Below are positions 1 to 10,894 of a DNA stretch of 64,000 nucleotides, piece by piece. Origin of the DNA: Ochotona curzoniae (taxonomy: Eukaryota; Chordata; Mammalia; Lagomorpha; Ochotonidae). The notes beneath the pieces are model-generated. The model was not told the origin of the DNA. It saw nothing but the letters and a program-made list of their open reading frames with translations, and did not search any database. How positions within the stretch are numbered: position 1 is the stretch's first letter; every line of letters starts with the position of its first letter. The position numbers and the translations under genes are program-made. Where the stretch lies: contig NW_024467121.1 in the NCBI RefSeq assembly GCF_017591425.1, positions 15,884,707 to 15,948,706 on the forward strand. The letters are read 5' to 3'.

Positions 1-1292
1 AGCTATAAAATGTGAGTAAAAATGTTTGAATATTCTAAAACTAATATAAAAGGTTACATGGAAACCTTATTCTAGATATGATTACTTTAACCCATTTCTT
101 GAAGTATAGCTGACACTTTTCATGGTAGTTTCTCAATTAAATAATGCTCTATGTTTCCCTTGAGGCTAGAAAGTTGTTTCCATGTTTCATAAAGTTTCAT
201 GTAGGTAATTTTATTTCTCTTCATTTTGCCTTCAGTTGAAATTCAATACAATAATTTACTTTTGCTTGGAATCATGTGTTCATAACTCAGGAATCCACTA
301 TTTTGTCTATATCGGTACAGGGATTGCAAAATACTTAAAATTCTTGGGAAAAGCAGTGAGCAGAGATGGAAAATAGGTGATTGACTACCTAGGTCTAAGA
401 GTAGAGCAAAAAAATTATCTTGAGGGGCTATGTAAAGGCTGAAAATGGCTGGAAGAAGATAATTATGATAGTCACATAATATGTCAAAGTTAGCTAGATA
501 GCATTATTAATTAAAAATGTGTACAGTCTAGAAATACAGATATCACAAAGAATAACATTAAAATAAATCCAGAAGTCTTACAAAATAAAATCGTAAATAT
601 AATTTGACTTTCTGGTATTCCAATGCACACATTTCTTCAAATTGGTATTCTTCATGCAAGTAAAGTTTCATAGCTTTGTCATGTGTAATCACATTATTGG
701 ATCACTTCCACAGTTGGTAAATGTGTGTGTGTGACCCTGGGCTTCACAACACGGAATGTTGGAAAGTATTTTGTTGTCTGGAGTTTAATACTGACAAAAT
801 GAAAAAACTATCATTCATCATGTTTAGTAAACCATGGTGATATTTATTTGTCAGAAAAATAACATAAAACAAATATGCTAAGGGCACATTAGTAATTAAA
901 TCCCTTGGGAAAAATTCCAAACAGAATGGCATACACCGCGGCATGGTGAATCCAGCACTTTTCTAATCTGAAGGAAGTGGATGTTTTAGAAAGCGTTAAT
1001 ACTATCCTAATAGTCTATTATAAGTTTTCCTTAAAGTAGAGTAATTGACAGGGTTTTTTCCCCAAATTATAAAACATGTAACAGAAAAATACTCTGGGAA
1101 AGATTTAAATTCTTGAGATGATCATTCTTTCTTTAAGGATGTTGGGAAGTTTTAATGGCTTTATTGATACATTAGATTCTCAGAGTTATAGTAAATTATG
1201 AAAATTACAACACTACTATTGTCATGTCAATGTGTTATTAATACAAAAAGAATGGATTCAATGTTTCATAGGAACAGGTAGAAGAATGACAA
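1..1292. other. Unique AT-rich sequence, no feature seen
   Basis: Stop codons are dense in all frames and I see no SINE, L1, MIR or tandem repeat. A short GT run lies near 724-732. Nothing supports an exon. Confidence 0.6.
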
Positions 1293-1496
1293 TACTTTTC
1301 CTCTCCTTCTTCATTTTCTTTCCATCATTTCCTCCCTTCCTCCCTTCCTTCCTTCCTTCCTTCCTTCTTTCATCCCTCCCTCCATTCCTCTATTTCCTTT
1401 TCTTTCTTCCTTTCTTCCTTTCTTTCTCTTTCTTTCTTTCTTTCTTCCTCTCTTTCTTTCTCTACTTCCTTCTTTCGTTCCTTCCTTCCTTCCTCT
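1293..1496. repeat. Polypyrimidine microsatellite, (CCTT)n-type
   Basis: About 200 bp of almost pure C/T on this strand. The centre (about 1344-1370) is a clean CCTT tetranucleotide run. Both flanks are degenerate mixtures of CTTT, CCTT and CCCTCC. The open frames on both strands here (Phe/Ser/Leu/Pro one way, Arg/Lys/Glu/Gly the other) are low-complexity by-products and not genes. Confidence 0.95.
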
Positions 1497-1789
1497 CACA
1501 AACACATCTATTTCACATTATAGTCACAAAGACTAAATGATCCATTAAATAGAGCTCAAAAAGCAAAAAGAAATGCAGTTTAGTAGCAATACAGGTACAG
1601 GCACAAGACTCAGATTAAAGGATATTGATCTTACTAATTCACAATGAAATTCAAAATAATCACTGGTCATTAAAAGCATAGTAGAATATCATTCTTAACC
1701 GTTTGTCAAAGATCTAAAACAAAGTTTGACAAAGTCAGGTTTCCAGAAATAATGAGACACATAGATATTTCCTAGTTTCTTTCTGTCTC
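1497..1789. other. Unique sequence, no feature seen
   Basis: AT-rich sequence between the microsatellite and the poly-A run, with no recognised repeat and no frame of interest. Confidence 0.5.
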
Positions 1790-1803
1790 AAAAAAAAAAA
1801 AAA
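1790..1803. repeat. Poly-A run (A14)
   Basis: Fourteen consecutive A residues, just upstream of an antisense L1 scrap. It may be the tail of a decayed insertion or an independent homopolymer. Confidence 0.8.
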
Positions 1804-1817
1804 GCTATCTTATTTGA

Positions 1818-2035
1818 TTTTAGCTCCCAAATGTAAGAGATAATATGTAGAATTTATTTTTCTCTGTCCAGCATATTTCACTCAGCATGATATGCCTCAT
1901 TACATTCACTTTAGTGCAAATGGTGCAATTTCATTTTTATAACAATATTCAACTGGATGTGTGTATGCGGTGCATGTGTGTGTATTTCTTTTATCATGTA
2001 ATAATAGAAACCTTGGTTGATTACCAAAGTTGCTG
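1818..2035 (-). mobile_element. L1 remnant, 3'-end region, antisense
   Basis: The order of motifs ('agctcccaaatgtaagaga', then 'catatttcactcagcatga', then 'caaatggtgcaatttcat') follows the antisense strand of the L1 ORF2 end/3'UTR as I remember it from old mammalian L1s. It is heavily diverged, short and non-coding. The right-hand boundary is uncertain. Confidence 0.6.
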
Positions 2036-2349
2036 AAATTTTAAAATTAAATAGTTGTGTTAAGGTACTAAACATCTTATTTTGGGGACGCTTTCTGTAA
2101 TTGTCTTGTATTTATGTTGGCCCTTACCTTGAAATTTTCACATCCAATTCAATTTCTGAGTCAACTGATACATTGTCACTCATTTCTCTTCTGCTATTTT
2201 ATTCTGAAACTTTAATTGTGTTTCATTATAAAATAATGTGTACACTGAAATAAAGCAACAACAAAATAATTCACTTCTCTCTTCTTTAACATGCTGAAAT
2301 AAAATTTAGAGAAGAACAGTAGGGAAATTTTTTTCTAGAAAAATATGAC
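2036..2349. other. Unique AT-rich sequence
   Basis: No repeat family or exon signal recognised. Confidence 0.5.
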
Positions 2350-2500
2350 TTTTATTTTTTCCAAAAAAATATTTTTTACTTGAAGAGCAATAGAGTGACA
2401 AGGTCTTCCATTTGCTGCTCCTCAACAGAGAAAGCAGGGCCAGGCCAGGCTGAAGCCAGGAGCCAGGACGCCAACAGGGTTTCGCACTTCCCCATTGTCT
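2350..2500 (-). mobile_element. CSINE fragment, tail and body, highly diverged
   Basis: The antisense landmarks are a T/A-rich tail, then 'aaggtcttccatttgctgct', then 'gaagccaggagccagga', in the order of a reversed CSINE. The tRNA-like head (which would be on the right) is missing. Small open frames here on both strands come from the repeat. Confidence 0.5.
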
Positions 2501-3657
2501 GCGGCAGCCCATCTTGCATTCTGCTGACAGCTGACACCACAGATTTTAAAATACTCATTAGAATAAGGTTGAAAACATTCTGATTATCAAGAAAATATGA
2601 TCTTAAACACCAAAGAGTGAACAGAAACTTTGAAATTAGAATTTAAAATCTATTTCCCCTTGATTATTGAATATGATTTCTAGTCAGGCAACTAATAAGG
2701 TGATGTTCAGAGAAAAAAAAAAGAAAAGAAACAAAAAGGAAAGAAGCAGTATTTCGGCTGTCCTGTTTCCCCATTATGATCTCTTCATCCCCTTCATTCT
2801 CTAAGATTCAAAGTCCTGCTATTAAAGAAAAGCTGTAGACACTATGGTATTGTAATTTCTACCTCAGGGGACAAGCAGAACTGTGAAGTGTTTCTCTATG
2901 TATTCTCAGGAGAGAACTTGTTCCTTGGCAAAGGTACTGTGCAGGTGCTTAAGGGATACATTTATTGTATATAACAGGTGAAGATGTTGCAATTCCTTCA
3001 GCTACATAAGAGTGAAAAAGTAATTTCTGAAGGGGAAAGAGAAAGTGAAAGAAACAGTGTTACCAACTGAGGATGTGATGTGTGGCTAACTTTTTCTTCA
3101 CTCTGTAACATTCACAAATTACTCTTCACTGCCCTCCCGGATTAAATAAAGCTGGTTTCCATGGAAACGGACCGTCTCTGATTTCACAGTCTACAGCACA
3201 CAAATAACTCAACTTTCTGGAAGCAAGGGCGTGAGAGATCCAGGAACTCAAGGACAAGGAGGAGGATGTAGCAGCACACCTAGATGGGAAAAAGAACTGA
3301 CCACCAATGCTGAATTAACAGTGTTTGAAAACGCGCTGTGTGAATCAGAAAATTAACCAGCACACCTATCAAACAGTTCGACATAGCCACCTGAGTTACT
3401 GTGGACAACGATGAAAGCTAAATTTCTTAAACAATGTGCTTGCATTCCACTAATTGAGATAGGATTACACTACTTCGGTAGCCTGGGTGCTAGAGTTGAT
3501 CCTCTGGGCACAAACATGGGCTGGCCATTTAGAGACTCTAGTATCTTCTCCAAACAGCTAATCTTTCGTATACTTCTGCTTTATTAATCCTTTAATGAAG
3601 GGAGGGTAATTTTCCTTGTAAATTTGTTGAGGGCATTAAGGGGTTGATTCATGTCAA
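2501..3657. other. Unique sequence with a palindromic X-box-like site
   Basis: No repeat is recognised over about 1.15 kb. The 3060-3260 part is less AT-rich than its surroundings and contains the palindrome listed separately. No long open frame is present. Confidence 0.5.
3155..3168. promoter_or_regulatory. Perfect 14-bp palindrome, RFX X-box-like
   Basis: The sequence is gtttccatggaaac, its own reverse complement. The RFX-family X-box is two inverted half-sites around a central CCATGG (GTTNCC..GGNAAC), and this site fits both halves exactly. X-boxes occur in promoters and enhancers of ciliary and MHC class II genes. No transcription start or gene is visible nearby, so any function is inferred from the motif alone. 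Confidence 0.35.
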
Positions 3658-3945
3658 AGATTTAAAGATTTATTTCTTTGAACAGCAAAACAACAGAGAA
3701 AATAAGAGAAAGAAAGAGAGAGAGATGCCCTACAAAAAGAAAATTGAACTAGAAACTCCATATGGGTCTCCCACTGAAGTGCAGAGCCCTGAGTGCTTGG
3801 GTTATTGAAATCTATTGAACATGCTGGGCAAGTCAGTAAGAAGGGGAATCAGAAACTGATTCTGTAAGAGATAAATGAGTCCTTGGATATGGGCTGCCAT
3901 AGATTCACATGGCAGCTTAACTCATTGTACCATGATGCCATCCCC
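3658..3945 (-). mobile_element. CSINE, old, nearly full length, antisense
   Basis: It reads from tail ('aaagatttatttct') through a GA-rich stretch to 'ccatatgggtctcccac', 'gtgcttgggttattgaa' and a head ending 'cagcttaactcattgtacc'. It is strongly diverged, with an indel-rich middle, and belongs to the older CSINE stratum rather than the young pika type. No target-site duplication is visible. Confidence 0.75.
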
Positions 3946-4450
3946 ATATCAGAGTTAGATCACTGTGTTACACAATAAGGGTTCAAGGAACACTAAGAAT
4001 GTATCCTGCATCTGTTTAGATCATAAGCTAGTACTGAGGATCTCCAATTAGGCTAACTGTGGCCGCAGGAGGATAAACATTTTCCAGTAGCTGATAATAT
4101 GGAAGACTCTCATTTATTTGAAAATTTTCTTCTACTCATTTTATGTATATATGTGTACATCTTTTTAAAATAATATATATATTATATACATATATAGGAT
4201 GAGAATTGGTATCTTGCCTTCTCATTAAACAAACATAAATACATTTATATTATTAATATTCGATTTTATCATATTTAATACTATTGATGTAATGAAATAT
4301 ATCTTTCTTAATAACATCGTATGATTGAAAAACAGTAACTTTGATGTCTGCCTTTGTGTAGGAGGGCATGTGATTAGAATCTTCAGGTGGTCCCATTTGC
4401 ATATTGTTTCAGTCTTGAAAGACTTAGCTCGGGGACATTTACTAACATTT
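3946..4450. other. AT-rich spacer with a TA-rich run
   Basis: It contains a TA-rich imperfect microsatellite at about 4141-4196. No other feature is recognised. Confidence 0.6.
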
Positions 4451-4464
4451 TATATTTTATTCTT
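4451..4464. repeat. Target-site duplication, left copy
   Basis: The 14-bp tatattttattctt is repeated exactly at 4786-4799 on the other side of a SINE. This is the hallmark of L1-machinery insertion. Confidence 0.9.
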
Positions 4465-4785
4465 TTTAATAAAGACTTACTTATTGTTTACAGAGAAGGC
4501 AGATTTGCACAGAGAGAAAGAGAAAAATCTTCCATCTGCTGATTCACTCCCCAACTGGCTGAAACTGCCAGAACAGAGCTGATCCGGAGCCAGGAGCCAG
4601 AAGCCTCTTCTGGGTCTCGCACACAGGTGCAGAGTCCCAAGGCTTTGCGCTGTCCTCAACTGCTTCCCCAGGCCACAAGCAGGGAGTTAAATGGGATGCA
4701 GGGCCGCCGGGACAAAAACAGCACCCATATGGGATCCCCGCACATGCAAGGCACCGATTTAACCACTAGGTTATCACGCCCAGCC
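4465..4785 (-). mobile_element. CSINE, full length, antisense, with 14-bp TSD
   Basis: A complete reversed CSINE: A/T tail, 'cagagagaaagagaaaaatc', 'ccaggagccagaagcc', 'ggccacaagcagggag', 'cacccatatgggatcc' and the reversed tRNA-like head. Exact duplications flank it, so both ends are well defined. Open frames on both strands (60 to 85 codons) lie within the element and are not genes. Confidence 0.95.
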
Positions 4786-4799
4786 TATATTTTATTCTT
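4786..4799. repeat. Target-site duplication, right copy
   Basis: An exact copy of the 14 bp at 4451-4464. Confidence 0.9.
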
Positions 4800-4973
4800 A
4801 ATATTTATAAACATACTTAGCTATTCTCTTTTGTAAATTCCATAAACCAAACATTCAAAAAATAATACCACTATTAGAACTTATCTCAGATTTTATTAAT
4901 ATGAATCCATTTGTAAATAAAATTATGTTATTATGATTTTCCATCTAGAATCAATCTATATATACATATTTTA

Positions 4974-5222
4974 ATAAGATGTACTTACCTTTGTGAAACA
5001 CAGAGTTACAGAGAGGGGTAAGCAGAGTCAGAGAGAAGTCTTCTCATTTGGCTGCATGGCCAGTAGGCTGAGCAGAAGCCAGGAACCAGGAGTTTCTCCC
5101 AGCAGCCTGAGAATATTCCAGTGCTTTCCTTGGCACATTACAGGTAGCTGAATAGGAGGTGGAGTAAATGGGACTCACAATGTCACCCTTGTGGGACGCT
5201 GGTACTGTGGGCAGCAACTTAA
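4974..5222 (-). mobile_element. CSINE, old, internally shortened, antisense
   Basis: Recognised by 'cacagagttacagagagggg', 'agccaggaaccaggag' and the reversed head 'acgctggtactgtgggcagc'. It is shorter than full length, with part of the body missing. A younger SINE inserted directly against its head side. Confidence 0.75.
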
Positions 5223-5232
5223 CCTAATACTT
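5223..5232. repeat. Target-site duplication, left copy
   Basis: The 10-bp cctaatactt is repeated at 5573-5582 around the SINE between them. Confidence 0.85.
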
Positions 5233-5572
5233 CTTTTTTAAAAGATTTATTTATTTATTTATTTATTGGAAGGTCAGATATACAGAGAGGAGGAGAGACA
5301 GAGAGGAAGATCTTCCCTCTGATGATTCACTCCCCAAGTGAGCACAACAGCCGATGCTATGCCGATCCGAAACCAGGATCCAGGAACTTCCACCAGGTCT
5401 CCCACGTGGGTGCAGGGTCCCAAAGCTTTGGGCCTTCCTCGACTGCTTTTCCGGACCACAAGCAGGGAGCTGGAAGGGAAGTGGAGCTGCTGGGATTAGA
5501 ACTGGCGCCCATATGGGATCCCAGGTGCGTTCAAGGTGAGGACTTTAGCTGCTAGGCCAGGCCGCCAGGCCC
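5233..5572 (-). mobile_element. CSINE, young pika-type, full length, antisense
   Basis: The best-preserved antisense copy in the window. It has an (ATTT)n-rich tail, 'ggaggagagacagagaggaa', 'gcgcccatatgggatccc' and the head 'gactttagctgctaggccag'. The flanking 10-bp duplication is exact. Its low divergence compared with the neighbour at 4974-5222 suggests a recent insertion. Overlapping open frames on both strands are SINE-derived. Confidence 0.97.
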
Positions 5573-5582
5573 CCTAATACTT
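5573..5582. repeat. Target-site duplication, right copy
   Basis: Matches 5223-5232 exactly. Confidence 0.85.
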
Positions 5583-6089
5583 TTTATGACTTGTTTTTAT
5601 GCCTTCCCGCAATGGTAGTGTTTTCTCTTACTTTGTATTTCCTTCATGTGTTTTTTAGAAGTGAACTTTGTTTCAGTAAAGACAATATAGGGAGAACTAC
5701 ATTTTGGCTTATTTTTTAATTTAATCTTTTAAAAATGAACAGCTTTTGTCTAGTTCTTTGTGCTATGCAGGACTACTGATGCTTTACCCCTTCGTCTCAT
5801 CCTCAGTTTATTCTCTGAACTTGCCAGTTAATTTTAAGGATTTTTTTTTTCAGGTTCTAAAACAGTATTTTAGTAGTCTACTTTCAGGGTAATTTTAGAT
5901 GCACAGAAAGATTGAATGGCAAGCAACCAGGTTTCCCATGTAACTCTTCCCTACCCTATATAGAACAGCATTTCCAAAAATGTTTTTAAAGAATATTTCT
6001 GCCACTCTTTGCAGTTCTTGGCAAACGTCTCCACTAATGAGGGTGATGGGGTTAGCCCTAAGCACATCAGTCAGAAGCACACAATGGAA
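5583..6089. other. Mostly unique; possible L1 scrap near 5885-5970
   Basis: The stretch with 'agatgcacagaaagattgaa' followed by a 'cccatgtaactcttcccta' region resembles an old L1 segment that I remember only loosely. The rest shows nothing recognisable. Confidence 0.35.
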
Positions 6090-6331
6090 TCAGAGTGCCT
6101 GGGTTTGAGTCCCATCTCTTCTTTAGATTCTGCCTACTTGTTAGTCCAGACTCTGGGAACAGGCAGGGATGGCTGAAATAAGGGGATCTTGACACCAATG
6201 AGGGGGACCTGAGTCCCAGCGCTAAAAACAAGGTCTGTGTTAGCCATTTAGGGAGTGAATCAGTGATAAAAAAAAATCTCTGTCTGTCTCCCTCATCTTT
6301 TTCTACCTTTCAAATAAATAAAAATAAAAGC
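6090..6331 (+). mobile_element. CSINE, old, sense
   Basis: It runs from 'tgcctgggtttgagtccca' through 'ggcagggatggctgaa' and 'tttagggagtgaatcagtga' to the tail 'tttcaaataaataaaaata'. The tRNA-like head is very diverged. A MIR head was considered for the left end, but the downstream order fits CSINE. Confidence 0.7.
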
Positions 6332-6519
6332 ACAGTTAGGGCCGTTTGTAACTCTTTCTGGGCAAGTACCAGGCTTTCTGTGGTAATACAAATTGATCTG
6401 CCTTTAAGCCGATGATTGGTTCACATTCTCTACACACTTTGTGGTTTCACAAACGGTCTCCTTCCTGTGAAAACAGGATCCCGTACATCATCTGATGACC
6501 AGCAGGCAGTTTCTGGTGA

Positions 6520-6835
6520 GGTATTGACACCATATGCTCATTTTCTACACTATGGGACTGGCATCCCACATGGGAGCTGTTTCCTGTTCCAGATGCTCCA
6601 CTTCTGATCCAGCTCTCTGCCTGTGGCCTGGAACAACAGAGGATGGGCCAGGTTGTAGAGCCCTGCACCCACATGGAAGACCTGGAAGAAATTTCTGGCT
6701 CCCAGCTTTGATCAGTTTATCTCTGGCTATTGAGGCCACTGGAGAGTAAACCATCAGATGGAAGACCTTCTCTCTCTGTCTTCTCTTCTCACTGTAAAAT
6801 CTTCTTTTCAAATAAAACTAAATCTTTTAAAAAAA
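6520..6835 (+). mobile_element. CSINE, sense, nearly full length
   Basis: Landmarks in order: 'ggcatcccacatgggagc', 'gatccagctctctgcctg', 'tgcacccacatggaagacc', 'gatggaagaccttctctc', then an A-rich tail. The 'tccacttctgatccag' body resembles the rabbit-like older CSINE type more than the young pika type. Frames on both strands here are repeat-derived. Confidence 0.85.
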
Positions 6836-7984
6836 TCAGTTGTCATTCTTTTGATGCTAGGCTTAATAATAGGTACTTGAATGGAACTTAAAATGGACTC
6901 TTATTTGTGAATTAATTAAAGCAAGATAATTAATTATATTTTATTAATCTATTTGCATATATTTACAGACACACACATACACATATATATAGGGCATGTA
7001 TGTAGTCTTTTTTGCATCACAGAATTTGCTAAGAAATTTCTTCTATAAATTAAATTTATTATCAAAAAATACTTAATAATCTATCCTGTAAAATTCCCAT
7101 TAAAATTCTGAACCACTGTAATTAAAATCTTCCAAATTCCTGGTGTATTTCTTTTTCAATTGATGGAGGAAATACTTTACACTAAACCCTCAGGATTACA
7201 AACCTGTAACATCGTTTATAATCATAGGGCTTGAGGTATCTGTTACAGTTTTAAAGTCATCTCATCTTTAATACAATGTTTTAGGCTGACCAAAAAAAAC
7301 CCGAAAACAGTTTCAATCAGAGAAATAATAATTCATAGAAAGTCTGACTTATTTCCTCCAGTAGTTTTAATCAGATTTCATTTATTTTATAGCAGGCCAG
7401 GCATTAGCATTACCCTCTAGACACAGCCCCTTGCTATTTGTCCTTGGATAAGTTATCTGCTGTATTAGGTTAACTTTCTTCCTCAAGATAAATGTTTCCT
7501 GATAAAACAATATTATTAACCTATAGCAATTGCAATGGGAAATAAATGCAGTTGTCAAATTGACTTTGAAGTGGTGGAAGAGGTGTGACAGATTAAAAAA
7601 CTACAATAATGTTCTGTGCTTTCCTTCACTCCATTTATCTTCCTAACTATCGTGTATGATTGAGTGGTAGGGAAGGCACCTGCAAGTAGAAACCAATATA
7701 AACGACAACGCATCAGCATCATCTGTGGACTCCAGTGTTTCAAGGGTACAGTGATCCTGGTCCCCGTATTGATTAAGTGGACGTTTAATTCAATAAGATA
7801 GTAGTTTGTTTCTCAGCAACGATTCTGGTAGGAGGGTTTTGCTCTCTCTCTCTTTTTTTTTTCTGTGCCTCTAATGAATTAATCTTTGCAAATTACATGG
7901 CAGTGTGTTCCAAGACCCCCTGATCTACCAGCAGAGGTAAGCTGTTCAGACCTTGATGTGAAGACTCCTCTCAAAAGTGAGGCA
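6836..7984. other. Unique AT-rich sequence
   Basis: It contains a short CA/TA-rich run near 6967-6991. I see no other repeat and no exon-like frame. Confidence 0.5.
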
Positions 7985-8155
7985 GTTCTGTGCCAGGAAA
8001 CTTGCTAACTGCACGAACTTGTTAAATCCTCACAAAAACCATACAAGACAAAGAAACTGATATACAGAGAAATAAAGTAGCAAGCCCATGGTCACAATTT
8101 GTGAGCAGGTTCAATTCTTGAATTACTAGGTGTCATTCTACTAGTTTGCCCATCT
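7985..8155 (-). mobile_element. MIR SINE remnant, antisense
   Basis: Follows the reversed MIR consensus: 'gtgccaggaaacttgctaac', 'ttaaatcctcacaaaaacca', then 'aagcccatggtcacaatt' and a diverged head. MIR is an ancient tRNA-derived SINE shared by all mammals, so this copy marks old sequence that has stayed in place. Confidence 0.75.
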
Positions 8156-9110
8156 TCATGAATATACATTCCTGAAAGACAAGATGTTTGCTTTATTTAT
8201 TTTTCCTTTTGTTCTTCTTGTGTGGGGGGTTGTATAGAGACTAGTGCATAGACGTATGCAGAATGAGTTAGTTAAATGAACTTCCTTAGAACAGGGCTCT
8301 ATTTTCACACAGAGGAGAGCTTGCTCAGCTTCCAGGCAGTTGTCAAGACAGTTTTTGCATAGAACAAGTGCAACCATCTGGGCCTGGAGGGCAGGAGCAG
8401 GACCTGGAGTGAAACGGGCTGATGCTGTCTCTGCGTTCTGCAGCTTCTTTCTTTTAATTGTTCAGAGCCTGTAAGTTAGATAGATCATATGCAGGTGATG
8501 CCCTGCTTATGTAAGTATTCTGACTTGACTTGATTAAGAAGGCCAAAACTTCAAAGAAGAAAGAAAGGTGGAGCTGAAACAGAACAAAAGCCAAGAGGAA
8601 AAACATCAAGTTTGTACGTGCGTCAGCACAATGATCTATTACTGCATTGCACAATGTGAAAACATGTCAGTAAATTGGAGTAATTTCATATGAAGTACAT
8701 GCAATGTAGATTATGTGATTTGAGAATAGCAACATTATTAGAGTTACTCTAATTGAATACTTTTTTTCACCATTTAGCATTGAGAATTGGAATGTAAGTA
8801 ATTCCATACCTTGAGTTATTCATAAATCACAACACTTGTCAATTGGATAAAATTGATCTTCAAATATAGACTTCACTATGATTAATTGATATAAATTGCC
8901 ATGCAGAACGCTTTGTGTGTCACGAGGATAGAGACTGCCAGATTGGTGTAAAATGAAGTCCTTGTTTACCTTCTTGCATTTATGTACTATATCCTTCAAT
9001 AGTCTGACTCAACAAAATTGTACTGCATAGCTTATCTAAATAAAATTGTGAAACGAGGAGGTTTCTGGTCTCACTTTTCAGAAGTTTATGGATGTGTGTT
9101 TCCCCTATTT
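8156..9110. other. Unique sequence, no feature seen
   Basis: No family recognised. Short open frames here have no protein-like features. Confidence 0.5.
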
Positions 9111-9384
9111 AAAATAAATTATTTATGTTTATTTGAAGGGCTGATTTTACAAACAGGAAAGGAGATGCACAGAGAGAGCTCTTCTGTCCATTGGTTCAAT
9201 CTCCAAATGACCACGATGACCTAAGCTCAGCTGTCTGGAAGCTAAGATCCAGGAGCTTCTTTCTTGGGTCATACCCTGGGAACTAGACTGTAAGTGGAGC
9301 AGCCTACCCTCAACTCTGTGTCCATACAAGATGCCACAGTTGGAGGCAGAGGATTAGCCTGTTCTGTCACAGCACTGCCCCAGA
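9111..9384 (-). mobile_element. CSINE, old, antisense, internal deletion
   Basis: Reversed order of 'tttatgtttatttgaaggg', 'gatgcacagagagagctctt', 'gatccaggagcttctttctt' and the head end 'gtcacagcactgccccaga'. The central third of the element is shortened. Confidence 0.75.
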
Positions 9385-10304
9385 CTTTTCTCCCTTTTGA
9401 AGTGAGAACATTGAGAAGGATTGCTTTAACCTTGACAGCAGTGTTAAGTAGGAGTGGATGAATATTGAAGTTCTGAACTCCCATGCACATTCCAAAATCC
9501 TGGTATAATTTATTTATTGTGTGCTTAGCTTGCATCCTGATGTAGATGGGCGATAGCAGGAAGATGGATTGACAGAGACAGAGATCCATCCGAACAATCT
9601 GTCAGTCAAAGAACATGACAAAAAGGGGTACCGGTTGGTTTTAGGACTCTTCTGAAAAGTATTTGCTGATTGTTCCACAGAGGAATCTCTAGGACACATT
9701 TACTTGATAGATTCATGCCTCATTTACATGAAAAAATATTGAAGCTCTATTTGGCTCTAGATTTTCATAGCTATGACCTAGTGTTGCATATCATGATTCT
9801 GCCTTATATAGTGGTTGTCTTTGTTGTTCTTTCACTTGAATCCTTTGCTCCACTTAATTCACTTACTGGCAAAAAGCCCACTTGCATATGGTGATGGCTT
9901 TGATTACATAAAGAATGGTTGTGTATCCATTTGCGATTATCTGGAAGTTTCTGAAAGCTTTAGATGATCGTTATTAAATAAAATATCTTTTCTGTGAAGA
10001 CTTCAGGATCACCTTTGTGGGTACTTTATTCTTGCAGATGCATGAAAGGAACATGACGCAGATTGTCAACCGACAGGCGAGTTGCGTGTATCAACTCTAC
10101 TCAGAATTGAACCTTCTCATTACTGATACAGTGAACAAAAACTCCATGTCTCTTAGTTTGAAATGAAGTAAGAGGTCCGGTCTGGATCTGTATTTGCTTG
10201 CCTTTCGTGTTCATCCCATACATGTGGGTTGTTTTATTTCAACTTTGGTAAATTTTTACTGTGAACTAATCATAGGTGAGGGAGGTTATACTATTAAAAC
10301 TTAT
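9385..10304. other. Unique sequence, no feature seen
   Basis: No repeats recognised. A 106-codon minus-strand frame (9269-9589) starts here and ends inside the SINE. It has no recognisable domain and is probably fortuitous. Confidence 0.5.
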
Positions 10305-10664
10305 GGCCCTGCGTGGTAGCCTAGCGGCTAAAGTCCTTGCCTTGAATGAACCAGGATCCCATGTGGGCACTGGGTCTAATCCTGGCAGCCCCCGATCCAG
10401 CTCCCTGCCTGTGGCCTGCAGTTCAGTGTTGGTTCATATTCCCACTGCATCCAGCTTTCTGCTTATGACATTGTAAAGCAGTCAAGGATGGCCCAAAGCC
10501 TTGGGACCTGTGTGGAAGACCCAGAAGAGGCTCTGGGCTCCTGGCTTCAAATCAGCTCAGCTCAGGCTGTTGCGGACTCTTGCGGGGAAGTGAATCATCT
10601 TCTCTGTATTTCCTCATCTCTGTGTGTCTGATTTTACAATAAAAATAAATAAATCTTTAAAAAA
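10305..10664 (+). mobile_element. CSINE, pika-type, sense, with internal extra segment
   Basis: The head 'gtagcctagcggctaaagtc' carries an A-box-like element, and 'ggtctaatcctgg' is the B-box-like element of the tRNA-derived promoter. The tail is 'aataaaaataaataaatct'. About 55 bp are inserted after the first 'tgcctgtggcctg' (about 10413-10470), looking like a second, diverged copy of the 'ggttc...ccagctctctgc' segment. This is an internal duplication or a hybrid of two subfamilies. Confidence 0.95.
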
Positions 10665-10894
10665 GAACTTTGAACCTATTGTTAAGTCTTTTTTGTGTGT
10701 GTGGTTTTATGCATTTTGGTAAATGGTAGGATTTTATCCCAAGTTCTTATATCATATCAGGTCCACAGTAAATATCCATTAATCACTTAATACATATCTT
10801 TAAGTGAAAGATCCTAAATATTTGCGTAATACCAGATTTGCAACTCATTCAGATAACAAACTACACAAAAGAGCAAAATACACTTGTTTCATAT

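Noticed and set aside
1232..1540. 102-codon plus-strand frame and its antisense partner over the pyrimidine tract
   Set aside because: Both are translations of a CCTT/CTTT microsatellite and consist of Phe/Ser/Pro/Leu or Arg/Lys/Glu/Gly runs. No gene is implied.
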